Shown: piece by piece, positions 1 to 7,222 of the stretch | Numbering within the stretch: position 1 is the first letter of the stretch | Layout of the letters: every line of letters starts with the position of its first letter | Source of the DNA: JBCBGF01 sp038526915 | Lineage (GTDB): Bacteria; Pseudomonadota; Alphaproteobacteria; Rhodobacterales; Rhodobacteraceae | DNA: 64,000 bases | Direction of reading: 5' to 3' | NCBI GenBank assembly: GCA_038526915.1 | Contig: JBCBGF010000003.1 | Coordinates: 186,001-250,000 of the forward strand | Notes under the pieces: model-generated | Databases searched by the model: none | What the model was told of the DNA's origin: nothing | What the model saw: only the letters and a program-made list of their open reading frames with translations | Program-made: the position numbers and the translations under genes

Positions 1-489
1 GATCGAGTGCTCACAAACGAAGAACTCCGCGCCATCTGGCACTATGACTTTCCGCCGTACTCCGATTACCTCAAACTCCTGATCCTGACTGGCCAGCGGC
101 GGGGGCAGTTCCAGAACTACGAGCTGCGCGAAGACAGCATTTATTTTCCACCAGAAGCGATGAAAGCTGGGGTAGCACATACGCTCCCCCTGACGGCAGC
201 GGTGCGCGCAATGCTGCCCATTCCGCCATACAACGGGTGGGGGAATGGCAAGCGGCGGATTGACCGGCATGTCCCGTTGGCGCCTTGGGTGGTGCACGAC
301 CTACGCCGGACGTTCTCGACCAACTGCGCTGCGCTGGGGATACCGCTCCACGTGACCGAGGAGATCCTGGCGCATCGGTCTGGGCAGCGGTCAGGCGTCG
401 CCCGGATATATAACCGCCACCACTACCAGAGCGAGATGCGCGAAGCGCTTGACCGGTTGGCAACGCATGTACAAGCTGTCGTGGCCTAG
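1..489 (+). CDS. P4-type tyrosine recombinase (integrase), C-terminal part, cut by window edge
   Basis: The frame is open to base 1, so the N-terminus lies outside the window and the GTG at 7 is not a true start. What is left is the catalytic domain. LTGQRRG carries the first catalytic Arg, HDLRRT the His-x-x-Arg pair, the stretch around LAHRSG the second His, and ARIYNRH the nucleophilic Tyr. The C-terminal spacing (IYNRHHY, then an alpha-helical end) is typical of P4/CP4-57-type integrases of genomic islands. It is followed by an AlpA-like gene, a classic partner in such islands. It probably catalyses integration and excision of this accessory region. The att site is not in view. Confidence 0.88.
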   Translation, partial: DRVLTNEELRAIWHYDFPPYSDYLKLLILTGQRRGQFQNYELREDSIYFPPEAMKAGVAHTLPLTAAVRAMLPIPPYNGWGNGKRRIDRHVPLAPWVVHDLRRTFSTNCAALGIPLHVTEEILAHRSGQRSGVARIYNRHHYQSEMREALDRLATHVQAVVA

Positions 490-540
490 GTTTCGCAAAC
501 CGGGGTGATCGCGATTGCTCCTATCAAGGAGCTAATCGTG

Positions 541-741
541 ATGACTAGACTACTGAGCAAGAAGCAAGTCCGTGAGATTGTTGGGTTTGGGTTCGCTCAC
601 ATAGATCGGATGGAGAACGATCCCGACTACGCGCATTTTGGTTTCCCAAGGCGCGTACGGATCGGCTTCAGGGTCTTTTGGGTAGAGACTGAGATCCACG
701 ACTGGGTTGCAGCGCAGATAGCGAAGCGCGATGCCTCCTAG
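541..741 (+). CDS. AlpA-family transcriptional regulator / excisionase
   Basis: Encodes about 66 residues with the AlpA (MerR-like winged helix) pattern. RLLSKKQVREIVGF forms the first helix-turn-helix, FPRRVRIG the wing, and FWVETEIHDWV the closing helix. AlpA proteins regulate integrase expression or help excision of P4-like islands, which fits its place 50 bp after the integrase. AAGGAG at 526-531 lies 9 nt before the ATG at 541 and 6 nt before an in-frame GTG at 538; either could start. The longer frame from 505 has no ribosome site. The stop is TAG. Confidence 0.85.
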   Translation: MTRLLSKKQVREIVGFGFAHIDRMENDPDYAHFGFPRRVRIGFRVFWVETEIHDWVAAQIAKRDAS

Positions 742-1047
742 CGGGGCACTGGGGGGCGGGTCCAACCGTCCCCCGAACCTTAGTGAGACCGCACTTCCGC
801 CTCGAGCAAGAACCTGCCATTCGACTGCACCATCCCAACGCCCACTTATGGGTGAGACAGGCCGGATGGGGTCCACCGGAATCTCGCGTGGACCGCAATA
901 GGCCTATGCCGCTGCCGATACTGCAGGAGGCGCCACGTGAAAATAGATATTTCTTGCATGTCAGCTCTCATTCCGTACGCTTGAAGTTGTTTGTTAGGCC
1001 ACTTTTGACAACGGCGCCCTCGGAAAGCCAACCAGTCTAAGATCAAG
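742..1047. other. Intergenic, no supported gene
   Basis: About 300 bases between the AlpA-like gene and the lipoprotein gene. A GC-rich imperfect hairpin (about 752-777, GGGGGCGG pairing with CCGTCCCCC) could end AlpA transcription, but no T-run follows it. A TTGACA hexamer at 1005-1010 has no convincing -10 at the right distance. An 85-codon open frame here has no ribosome site or recognisable protein features. Confidence 0.5.
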
Positions 1048-1461
1048 ATGTTGGGATATAGGCTAATTTTAAAGAAGCTCATTTTCATAGCTATTGTGTT
1101 GACAGCGGCATGCGATGTGCCGACTGGACCTCCGGTCTCTCCTGATAAAGAAGAGACTGCGGATGAAGTAGCGGAATGCAATCTGCTCAGGATGGCGGCC
1201 GAAGATGCGCCGGTCGCCGATAGAGGAGCGATACTGAGAGGTTGCGATGGCCCATTCAAGGATTACTCTGTTTCGTCTACTCAACAAAAGCGCTATCAGC
1301 GTATCTCAGCTGAGAACCCTCCGCCGATTGAAGTAAAGCGCCGTGGCCTTCAGCATGAACGTCTCTTCAGCTACCTTTTATTGCGTGGTGTTCCGCCACG
1401 CGTCGCAAAGAACCTAAGCACAACGGAGCAGTACAGGAAAGTTGCAATTATGAGGGCCTAG
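1048..1461 (+). CDS. Putative lipoprotein, unknown function
   Basis: 137 residues. The N-terminus is a basic stretch, then a hydrophobic core (FIAIVLTAAC) ending in a lipobox with Cys at about residue 22, so the mature protein should be lipid-anchored in the envelope. The rest is charged and ends in a helical section rich in Arg and Leu. I do not recognise a family. The gene ends with TAG one base before the metalloprotease ATG at 1463, so the two are almost certainly co-transcribed. There is no clear ribosome site ahead of 1048. Confidence 0.65.
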   Translation: MLGYRLILKKLIFIAIVLTAACDVPTGPPVSPDKEETADEVAECNLLRMAAEDAPVADRGAILRGCDGPFKDYSVSSTQQKRYQRISAENPPPIEVKRRGLQHERLFSYLLLRGVPPRVAKNLSTTEQYRKVAIMRA

Positions 1462-1462
1462 A

Positions 1463-2353
1463 ATGGGACTCCAAAAAGAAAAGAGATTCAAAACGATAGA
1501 TCGTCGCTCTCTCCTGCAGAGCTTTTGCGGGGTGTGTGGCTCGGCTTTGTTTCCAAGTACACACACGTTTGCCCAAGCCGAGGATGAACCGTTTGTGTGT
1601 TCAACAGTCATTCCTCCAATCGGAGAGTACATCGATTTACAATCGTCCACAGATAATGATGAGAGCATCGATTTAGGTGAAGCCACGGTAGACGAGGCGC
1701 TCAGTCCACAGGGTGCCGCCAGGAGTCGCCTTAAATGGTTGCCTGAACACGGTCTTCCAGCTCCTCGAGGTGTGATCCGACTAGGCATAGGCTTTGTAGG
1801 AGATCCACCTGACGATTGGAAGGAACAGGTTCGCGAGCGAGCATTACGCTGGACACCGGCAGGATCGCAAATAGCAGCTAAGCTGATCTTCGATTTTTCT
1901 GTTCCGTTGAGTGAGTGCCAAATACGGATCAGCCAAACGGGGGTCAACGGTATCAAACCCGCAAACCGATCCCTCCTCGGTAGATTGGCGAGGAGTAGCC
2001 GGCTTGGAGACGGTGAGTCTACGATGTACATATACAATATTTCGTCCGTGGAGCATGAATTTGGACATGCTTTGTGTTTAACTCATGAACACTTTCATGA
2101 AGCACTACCAATTACAATCGATCGAAAGAAGGCAATCGAATACTTTAGGAGGAATCATGGCTGGAAACCCCGTAGAACAATAAATAATCTATTTGCTCCT
2201 GCAGAACGTTGTTTGGGAGACTCGGAATGGAATGCTGAATCAGTAATGGGATATAATATTCCAAAGGAGATTACTAAGGAGGGCATATCACTTACAAAGT
2301 CTGGTGAAATACATGACCGAGATCGTAAATGTGTAGATTCGATCTACCTTTAG
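1463..2353 (+). CDS. Tat-exported metzincin-like zinc metalloprotease
   Basis: 296 residues. The N-terminus has a twin-arginine signal (DRRSLLQ, then a hydrophobic stretch ending in AQA before Glu), so it should leave the cytoplasm folded. The zinc site HEFGHALCLTH is at residues 198-208. It matches the metzincin HExxHxxxxxH spacing, though Cys replaces the usual Gly. ESVMGYNI with Met262 is a good Met-turn (compare SVMHY in astacins). It is therefore probably an active zinc endopeptidase; the substrate is unknown. It sits one base after the lipoprotein gene, and its 3' end overlaps the serine protease start by 25 bp, suggesting translational coupling. Base composition is AT-richer than the chromosome. 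Confidence 0.75.
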   Translation: MGLQKEKRFKTIDRRSLLQSFCGVCGSALFPSTHTFAQAEDEPFVCSTVIPPIGEYIDLQSSTDNDESIDLGEATVDEALSPQGAARSRLKWLPEHGLPAPRGVIRLGIGFVGDPPDDWKEQVRERALRWTPAGSQIAAKLIFDFSVPLSECQIRISQTGVNGIKPANRSLLGRLARSSRLGDGESTMYIYNISSVEHEFGHALCLTHEHFHEALPITIDRKKAIEYFRRNHGWKPRRTINNLFAPAERCLGDSEWNAESVMGYNIPKEITKEGISLTKSGEIHDRDRKCVDSIYL

Positions 2354-4278
2354 TCGTACTGCTGTTCATTGTCTCAGTGCTACCGGTTCCGGCTAGCAGT
2401 GATGTGAATGGTGCGGGACTTATCTCGATACATATTGGAATTGCTCCAAACTCCGAGGGATTTGCCGGATCAGGGATGATAATACATGATGGTTGGGGGG
2501 TTTCTGCGCGACATGTATTAGAGAAAATTGATAAAGAGTATGGGCCAGGGTACTTCTATGCCGCAGTGGGTTCTGAAAAAGGCACTACAAATGTGATAGA
2601 GCTGTTTTCAGATAACATTATCTGCCCAGATGATGACGTAGATATCTGCTTCTTTAGGCTGGACAAAAACAATAGTATACTTGATCTGCCAATTGCTGAG
2701 CCTTTCTTGCCAGTATGTAGCCTAGATAGAGCTTCTACAAGAACTCTGGAAACATCTGGGTTTACTTCCGCAAATGATGGCGTCTACGGCCCTGGAACTG
2801 CAGAAATACTAGGGCTCAATGGGAGATTCACTTGGCAAGGGGTTACGTATCAAGATCTGATTAGATTGAACAACATCACACCTAATGGCCTGAGTGGCGC
2901 ACCCGTAGTAGTTCCCGGAACGAGAAACGTGGTAGCTGTCCACACTGGAATGGGTGGATCGGACCAGGTCGCCTCACCTTTTTACAATCTGTCCGACGAT
3001 AAGTTCCCGTGGGCTGGTGAGGAGGTCGAGATATGCATTGGTGAGGACTCTGCTGGCACGGACGTTGCAACGTTTATTTCCTTCTGCGAGGCAATTTTCC
3101 AGGATAGAAGAATAGACTGCGCTTTGCTGCAGGCTGAGAATCCCGATCTTACGGAGACGGAGATGGCTACCATTGGCGAGATTCTTACCGCAATAAAAAG
3201 TCGCTTCACGGCAGGGTTTTGTCGAAGTGTTGATACGTATGGAAGACAGTGCATTGGAAAAATTCGTTCGTATCTGGATGCTTCTCAAGACCATACCCAG
3301 CCATCGAGCTTAAACGACCTGACACAGTTTCTGGCAGTTCTGTCTGAGGCTGAAATTCTGTTTAAAGCTGCAAAGGATACTCAAGTTCGCGGCGAGATCT
3401 TCGACGAGATATGGAGGAAGTACAATCATTTGAGCTTTGAGTCAGACGCTTTAAAGCCAATCTTTGAGAGCGATACGGCGCTAGATAAGTTCCTAACCGA
3501 CTACGGCTTTACGGATTTCCCCATTTCATCTGCATTTATACGAACGTATGGGCATTACGCTGAGGGCCGTAGAGCTCTCCATCAAGGAGACTTGGACAAA
3601 GCACTTACGAGCTATCTCAGGGTTGAGGATGCGCCTCAGTTTCTATCAGACTTTATTGATCAAGCGATTTTTGTGCTCGAACTGCAAACGCGACGCATCG
3701 CACCGGACCGTGTGTTCAGAAAATTCGTTGGATTTGCGTCGGTTGTTGATCAGAGATCGGACCCCTTTGCTGCGGCGGCAGTTGGGACAGCCGCGATCTA
3801 TGTGGCTGAGGCATTTTTTGACGAATTGGACGCTTCCGAACAGAAATTTGTGATGGACGAAGGTGAGCGACTCTGGAAGGTTGCATTAGGCGCGCCAAAA
3901 CTAGATGCACCAGCTGCTCGTATCCAGTATGCTCGCTTTTTGAGAGCCATAGGCAACACTGCTGAGGCATCTCAGTATTTTTCGGAAGCTTACGGTAGTG
4001 TCTTCGATCATGGTGGTGATCAGGTATCAGTATTGGCCGCAACAAGTGCACTGCATTACATGGCTACCGATCTGCCGTTTGGTACCACTGAATTTGAGTT
4101 AGAAGACTTTTTTGCCAACGCCTTATCGACAGCTTTGCGGCGGCCAAACTTTGCGTGTACTCTATCGAACCACCCAGACTTTTACCAAATGAGGGATCGG
4201 TATGGGTCAAATTTTTTGGACGGGCTCACAGAATTACGAGACAAGCTCGAACAGCTAGGTAGCTTGGATTGCTCATAG
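2329..4278 (+). CDS. Exported trypsin-like serine protease with helical C-terminal repeat region
   Basis: 649 residues. A hydrophobic N-terminus (about residues 6-22, then PASS) looks like a Sec signal peptide. A chymotrypsin-fold triad is readable: His62 in SARHVL, Asp105 in DDDVDICFFRL, and Ser189 in NGLSGAP. After about residue 240 comes a long, Cys-containing helical part. Its second half (about residues 400-600) resembles degenerate TPR repeats, so it may bind a partner. The start overlaps the metalloprotease stop, making a protease pair expressed together. Function and target are unknown. The catalytic residues are intact, so this is not an obvious remnant. Confidence 0.72.
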   Translation: MCRFDLPLVVLLFIVSVLPVPASSDVNGAGLISIHIGIAPNSEGFAGSGMIIHDGWGVSARHVLEKIDKEYGPGYFYAAVGSEKGTTNVIELFSDNIICPDDDVDICFFRLDKNNSILDLPIAEPFLPVCSLDRASTRTLETSGFTSANDGVYGPGTAEILGLNGRFTWQGVTYQDLIRLNNITPNGLSGAPVVVPGTRNVVAVHTGMGGSDQVASPFYNLSDDKFPWAGEEVEICIGEDSAGTDVATFISFCEAIFQDRRIDCALLQAENPDLTETEMATIGEILTAIKSRFTAGFCRSVDTYGRQCIGKIRSYLDASQDHTQPSSLNDLTQFLAVLSEAEILFKAAKDTQVRGEIFDEIWRKYNHLSFESDALKPIFESDTALDKFLTDYGFTDFPISSAFIRTYGHYAEGRRALHQGDLDKALTSYLRVEDAPQFLSDFIDQAIFVLELQTRRIAPDRVFRKFVGFASVVDQRSDPFAAAAVGTAAIYVAEAFFDELDASEQKFVMDEGERLWKVALGAPKLDAPAARIQYARFLRAIGNTAEASQYFSEAYGSVFDHGGDQVSVLAATSALHYMATDLPFGTTEFELEDFFANALSTALRRPNFACTLSNHPDFYQMRDRYGSNFLDGLTELRDKLEQLGSLDCS

Positions 4279-4320
4279 AAGAATGATGCAAGTCTCCGAA
4301 TTAGAACTAGGGGAAGACAG

Positions 4321-4650
4321 TCACTGACGTGGTAGTAGCGTGACTTGAGCGACAGCACCATCGTTGTTAAGGGGAAGATCGACGCTTGTTGGGGCTTCAA
4401 TGGCTATCGGCTCCTCGGACCCATCATCGCCATCAGAAAGGAGGATCGACACCGCATCGCAAATCTTCTTTCCCGTAGAAGAATCATCGCCAAAGGCTCG
4501 TTGAACGGCAGGAATGTCCGTTTCTTTCACAAGCACTTCGGCGAATAGGCACGGGATCCTTGGATAAACACTTGGAGAGATATCACATGCCAATAAGGAA
4601 ACAGGGAGAAGTACTCCAAATGCGACAGGTTTGCTTAGAAGTTCATTCAT
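4321..4650 (-). CDS. Small putative lipoprotein
   Basis: 109 residues from the ATG at 4650, which forms a TAATG junction with the stop of the upstream secreted-protein gene; a GTG at 4659 is the longer alternative. The N-terminus has Lys, a hydrophobic core and a lipobox ending LLAC followed by Asp. Asp after the lipid Cys often signals inner-membrane retention in enterobacteria; whether that applies here is unknown. The rest is acidic, with no family I recognise. It is convergent with the serine protease gene (42 bp apart). Confidence 0.55.
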   Translation of the reverse strand: MNELLSKPVAFGVLLPVSLLACDISPSVYPRIPCLFAEVLVKETDIPAVQRAFGDDSSTGKKICDAVSILLSDGDDGSEEPIAIEAPTSVDLPLNNDGAVAQVTLLPRQ

Positions 4651-5201
4651 TATTGGCACTGAATCTCATAAATGGAAAAACTCTGCTTGGTGTAGTCCGC
4701 GCCTGATTCCAACGCGCGAGGTCGCAGGCGGACGATATCACTGTATATGGAGCGATCTGCACGAACTATGCTATTTTCATTAAAGTGATCCGCCATCCCC
4801 AAAACCTTATACTTGTAGTCATTGGGCGTAGGATCCGACGCTGCAATACCTGTATCTGTAGTTGAAGACACAGTAATTCGAAGCACATTGGTGCTATCTT
4901 CTTGACGGTGATCTGTTACCAAGAACCGGATGTCAGTGTTCTCAATTAGAGAGTAGTCGCCTGTGCCAATGAAACTAACATCTGACCGGCCTAATTCGGC
5001 CAAGTGGTCGCGAACACAGCGTTCCTCGCGAGCAGTATAGTCTACGCCGTCTAAGAAACCCACAGATAAATCATCGTCGTTAGGCATTTCTGCAACCATC
5101 TTAGTGATCCAGCAAATCGGGTAACTATCGGCTAGTGCTTGTGTCGTGAACACTGAGACACATATCGCGGGTATGAAAAAAGTGACTTTTGAATACGGCA
5201 T
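4650..5201 (-). CDS. Secreted protein of unknown function
   Basis: 183 residues from the ATG at 5201 (a GTG three bases upstream is possible). A signal peptide is visible, with cleavage expected after TTQALA. The mature part has three Cys (in YPICWI, EERCVRD and the C-terminal EIQCQ), consistent with an oxidised periplasmic protein. No family is recognised. It is the first gene of a two-gene minus-strand operon with the small lipoprotein, opposite the exported protease operon. Inhibitor or immunity functions are conceivable but unproven. Confidence 0.6.
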   Translation of the reverse strand: MPYSKVTFFIPAICVSVFTTQALADSYPICWITKMVAEMPNDDDLSVGFLDGVDYTAREERCVRDHLAELGRSDVSFIGTGDYSLIENTDIRFLVTDHRQEDSTNVLRITVSSTTDTGIAASDPTPNDYKYKVLGMADHFNENSIVRADRSIYSDIVRLRPRALESGADYTKQSFSIYEIQCQ

Positions 5202-5620
5202 CACTTAGCCTCGACCTCTAATATCCTACCAAGATGGCATGATTGGCGACACGAAGCAAGTCGTCAGTCGTTTCCGTGGTTCATTCATTTTGTCCATTGT
5301 TGACGAGCTTGGGTTCCAAAAAAGCTTCCAAACACTGGGCTAAGCGCTCGGTTTCAGTTGCAACGGCTGAGTGGGCAATCGCCAGATCTTATCTCCAATA
5401 TTAAAGCTGAAACTCGGCATAGGAGAAAATCGGGCGGTAGACAATCGGACCCATTCCTCGCTGCGCGCGCAGCTGTGTGCCGACAACCCTACCTCTGGTG
5501 CAATGCTAAGCATCCTGGGTTCAAGAGCGTTTGGAAACGTGTATGCAGTCGGCCATGCTTACTGTTTCCACATTTGCATGCAAGCTAATGGGCTAGCCAT
5601 ACAGCTCTACACAAGACTAT

Positions 5621-5749
5621 CCCGCTCAACTGGTCGCCAGGCTAGCGCCATGACCCAATACCCTTTAGGGTCATAATTCCCCCGCAGCCCGACTGGGTAA
5701 AGCGTATTGGGTCATGGCGCGGCAGCGCCAGACGACACAGTTGAGCGGG
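5621..5749. repeat. Large interrupted inverted repeat, possible origin or regulatory structure
   Basis: Inner arms GCGCCATGACCCAATAC (5645-5661) and its exact complement (5704-5720) give 17 perfect pairs. Outer arms CCCGCTCAACTG (5621-5632) and CAGTTGAGCGGG (5738-5749) give 12 more. The segments between inner and outer arms are imperfectly complementary. The loop repeats the core again: GGGTCAT near 5668 can pair with ATGACCC at 5650-5656, so alternative hairpins compete. Confidence 0.8.
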
Positions 5750-5790
5750 GCAGTACCGCCGTACCGGTACGATGCTCGACACTACCTAGA

Positions 5791-5805
5791 TTGGTACAAT
5801 ACCAA
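5791..5805. repeat. Short inverted repeat TTGGTA-CAA-TACCAA
   Basis: Six-base arms with a three-base centre, about 80 bp before the ATPase gene. The sequence also contains a TACAAT -10-like hexamer, so this may be an operator overlapping a promoter. Confidence 0.5.
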
Positions 5806-5886
5806 GTGGATGTTCTTTAACGGTAGCAGACTAGCAGCCCCCGACTGGTCACCGCACACGGGGTGGGGGACTGGTATGCTACCGTT

Positions 5887-6942
5887 ATGGCACATCGCCT
5901 GCTCATCGGCTCATACAGCACTGGTAAGACGTCGCTCCTCGTCGAGCTGATGGGGGAGAGCATCGCTCGCGGACACGGTGTCTGTTTCATCGAAGCCCAC
6001 GGTATTCTGTTGCCTGGCACGGTCTTCGATCCAGAAACGACCCGTTGGAACCCATTGCGCGAACCAATTGAACCGGCGCTTGCCGCGTCTCTGTTCCAGG
6101 AAACGACCAAGAGCGCCTGGGACTACGCCGGAATGACCACGCCAGTGATGGACATGTTCCTCTTGTTTTCGGCCGCCACGCTGATCGAGAACGGGCACAA
6201 CCTGACCGACATCATCAAGCTGCTGTCCGACCGGGAATATCGATCGAAGCTGACGCACTCAGATGAGCTTGTGAGACAGTTCTGGACTGATTTTGAAGTC
6301 CTCAATGATACGCAGCAACGCCACGAGGTCTCGAGTACCATCAACAAGTTCTACAGCCTCCTCATCGACCCACGCGTCCGTCACATGTTGTCGGTCAATA
6401 AGAAGGGGATTTGCCTGTCTGACTTCCTCGCTGATCAGGTGCTGCATGTCCGCTTACCCGTGCGGAGCTACGGTAGGGCGAAGGTAAAGCTGATTGGCTC
6501 GCTCATTATTTCGTACCTGACGCAACTGCTCTTGGAACGAAACGACCCGCGTCCCTATGACCTCTACATCGACGACTGTCACCTCTACGCTCACGATACA
6601 GTCCACAACGCGCTTGTGAGCACCAGCCGCTACGGCCTCGCCACCACAGTGGCATTTCAACACAAGCGACAACTCTCCACCGATCTATTCGAAGCCCTAA
6701 TGGGAAACACTGAACGGCAGTACGTTTTTCGGGTGTCGCGGGATGATGCTGAAGTGTTGTCAGCCCAGCTGCCAGCTAACCACTCCAAGGTATCCCTTGA
6801 TCGCTTGTCCAACCACTCATACCGTGAACTGCCATTTAATAAACTCGCCCCTGATGGGGTCACTATTCCACTGGAGAAAAGCATTGAAGATAAAGGTTAC
6901 ACAGGGAAACCGGAAAGCAGGTCTGCTGGGCGGCAAGATTGA
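5887..6942 (+). CDS. P-loop ATPase, TraG/VirD4/HerA-like
   Basis: 351 residues from the ATG at 5887; an in-frame GTG at 5863 is the alternative and neither has a good ribosome site. The Walker A motif GSYSTGKTS begins at residue 8, almost at the N-terminus, so there is no membrane domain. A Walker B-like segment, DLYIDDCH, lies near residue 227, and a sensor-like region follows (QHKRQL). The layout fits the soluble motor domain of conjugative coupling ATPases or of HerA/FtsK-like DNA pumps. It overlaps the next gene by 59 bp. A second, larger ATPase follows, so the two may act together in DNA transfer or segregation. Confidence 0.75.
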   Translation: MAHRLLIGSYSTGKTSLLVELMGESIARGHGVCFIEAHGILLPGTVFDPETTRWNPLREPIEPALAASLFQETTKSAWDYAGMTTPVMDMFLLFSAATLIENGHNLTDIIKLLSDREYRSKLTHSDELVRQFWTDFEVLNDTQQRHEVSSTINKFYSLLIDPRVRHMLSVNKKGICLSDFLADQVLHVRLPVRSYGRAKVKLIGSLIISYLTQLLLERNDPRPYDLYIDDCHLYAHDTVHNALVSTSRYGLATTVAFQHKRQLSTDLFEALMGNTERQYVFRVSRDDAEVLSAQLPANHSKVSLDRLSNHSYRELPFNKLAPDGVTIPLEKSIEDKGYTGKPESRSAGRQD

Positions 6943-7222
6943 ATGGGAGACCACCCTCACGCTGACCGCGACGGAAGAAGAGAAAGCTATCATTTCCGCC
7001 GGTAACATAGGCGGCTTTCCCGTTGCGTCGTTCCCGAGTATCGGCGGCGCACACGAGACCGAATACACAGCCAATGATCTGGTGTCGCGCGAGATTATTG
7101 TCTTTAGCCCGAACCAATGGCACGCGAACGACATGGCGAAAAAGCTCAAGGGCGCGGCGGCCGGTCTAAAGTCCCTGATAGAAGAAACGGCCGCTGACGA
7201 AACCGGCGAGTTTGAGCTCTGA
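6884..7222 (+). CDS. Hypothetical protein between two ATPases
   Basis: About 112 residues if translation starts at TTG 6884 (GGAGAAAA lies just upstream); ATG 6854 in the same frame is an alternative. The protein is soluble and mixed alpha/beta, with an acidic C-terminus (ADETGEFEL). No family is recognised. It overlaps the first ATPase gene and shares one base with the next (TGATG at 7220-7224), so it belongs to the same operon and is probably a structural partner of the ATPases. Confidence 0.6.
   Translation: MKIKVTQGNRKAGLLGGKIEWETTLTLTATEEEKAIISAGNIGGFPVASFPSIGGAHETEYTANDLVSREIIVFSPNQWHANDMAKKLKGAAAGLKSLIEETAADETGEFEL

Larger units (their letters stand above)
5202..5886. other. Non-coding, palindrome-rich spacer
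   Basis: Nearly 700 bases without a convincing gene. Short open frames on both strands lack ribosome sites and protein-like composition. The left half (5202-5600) shows nothing I can name. The right half holds the large inverted repeat at 5621-5749, the perfect palindrome GTACCGGTAC at 5761-5770 and the short inverted repeat at 5791-5805. It lies directly upstream of the ATPase/replication module, so a transfer or replication origin, or an operator region, is plausible. Confidence 0.55.

Noticed and set aside
783..1040. Possible gene of 85 codons
   Set aside because: No ribosome site, no protein-like pattern, and overlapping frames on the other strand of equal length.
5358..5950. Short open frames in the palindrome-rich spacer
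   Set aside because: They overlap each other, cross the inverted repeats and show no conserved features.
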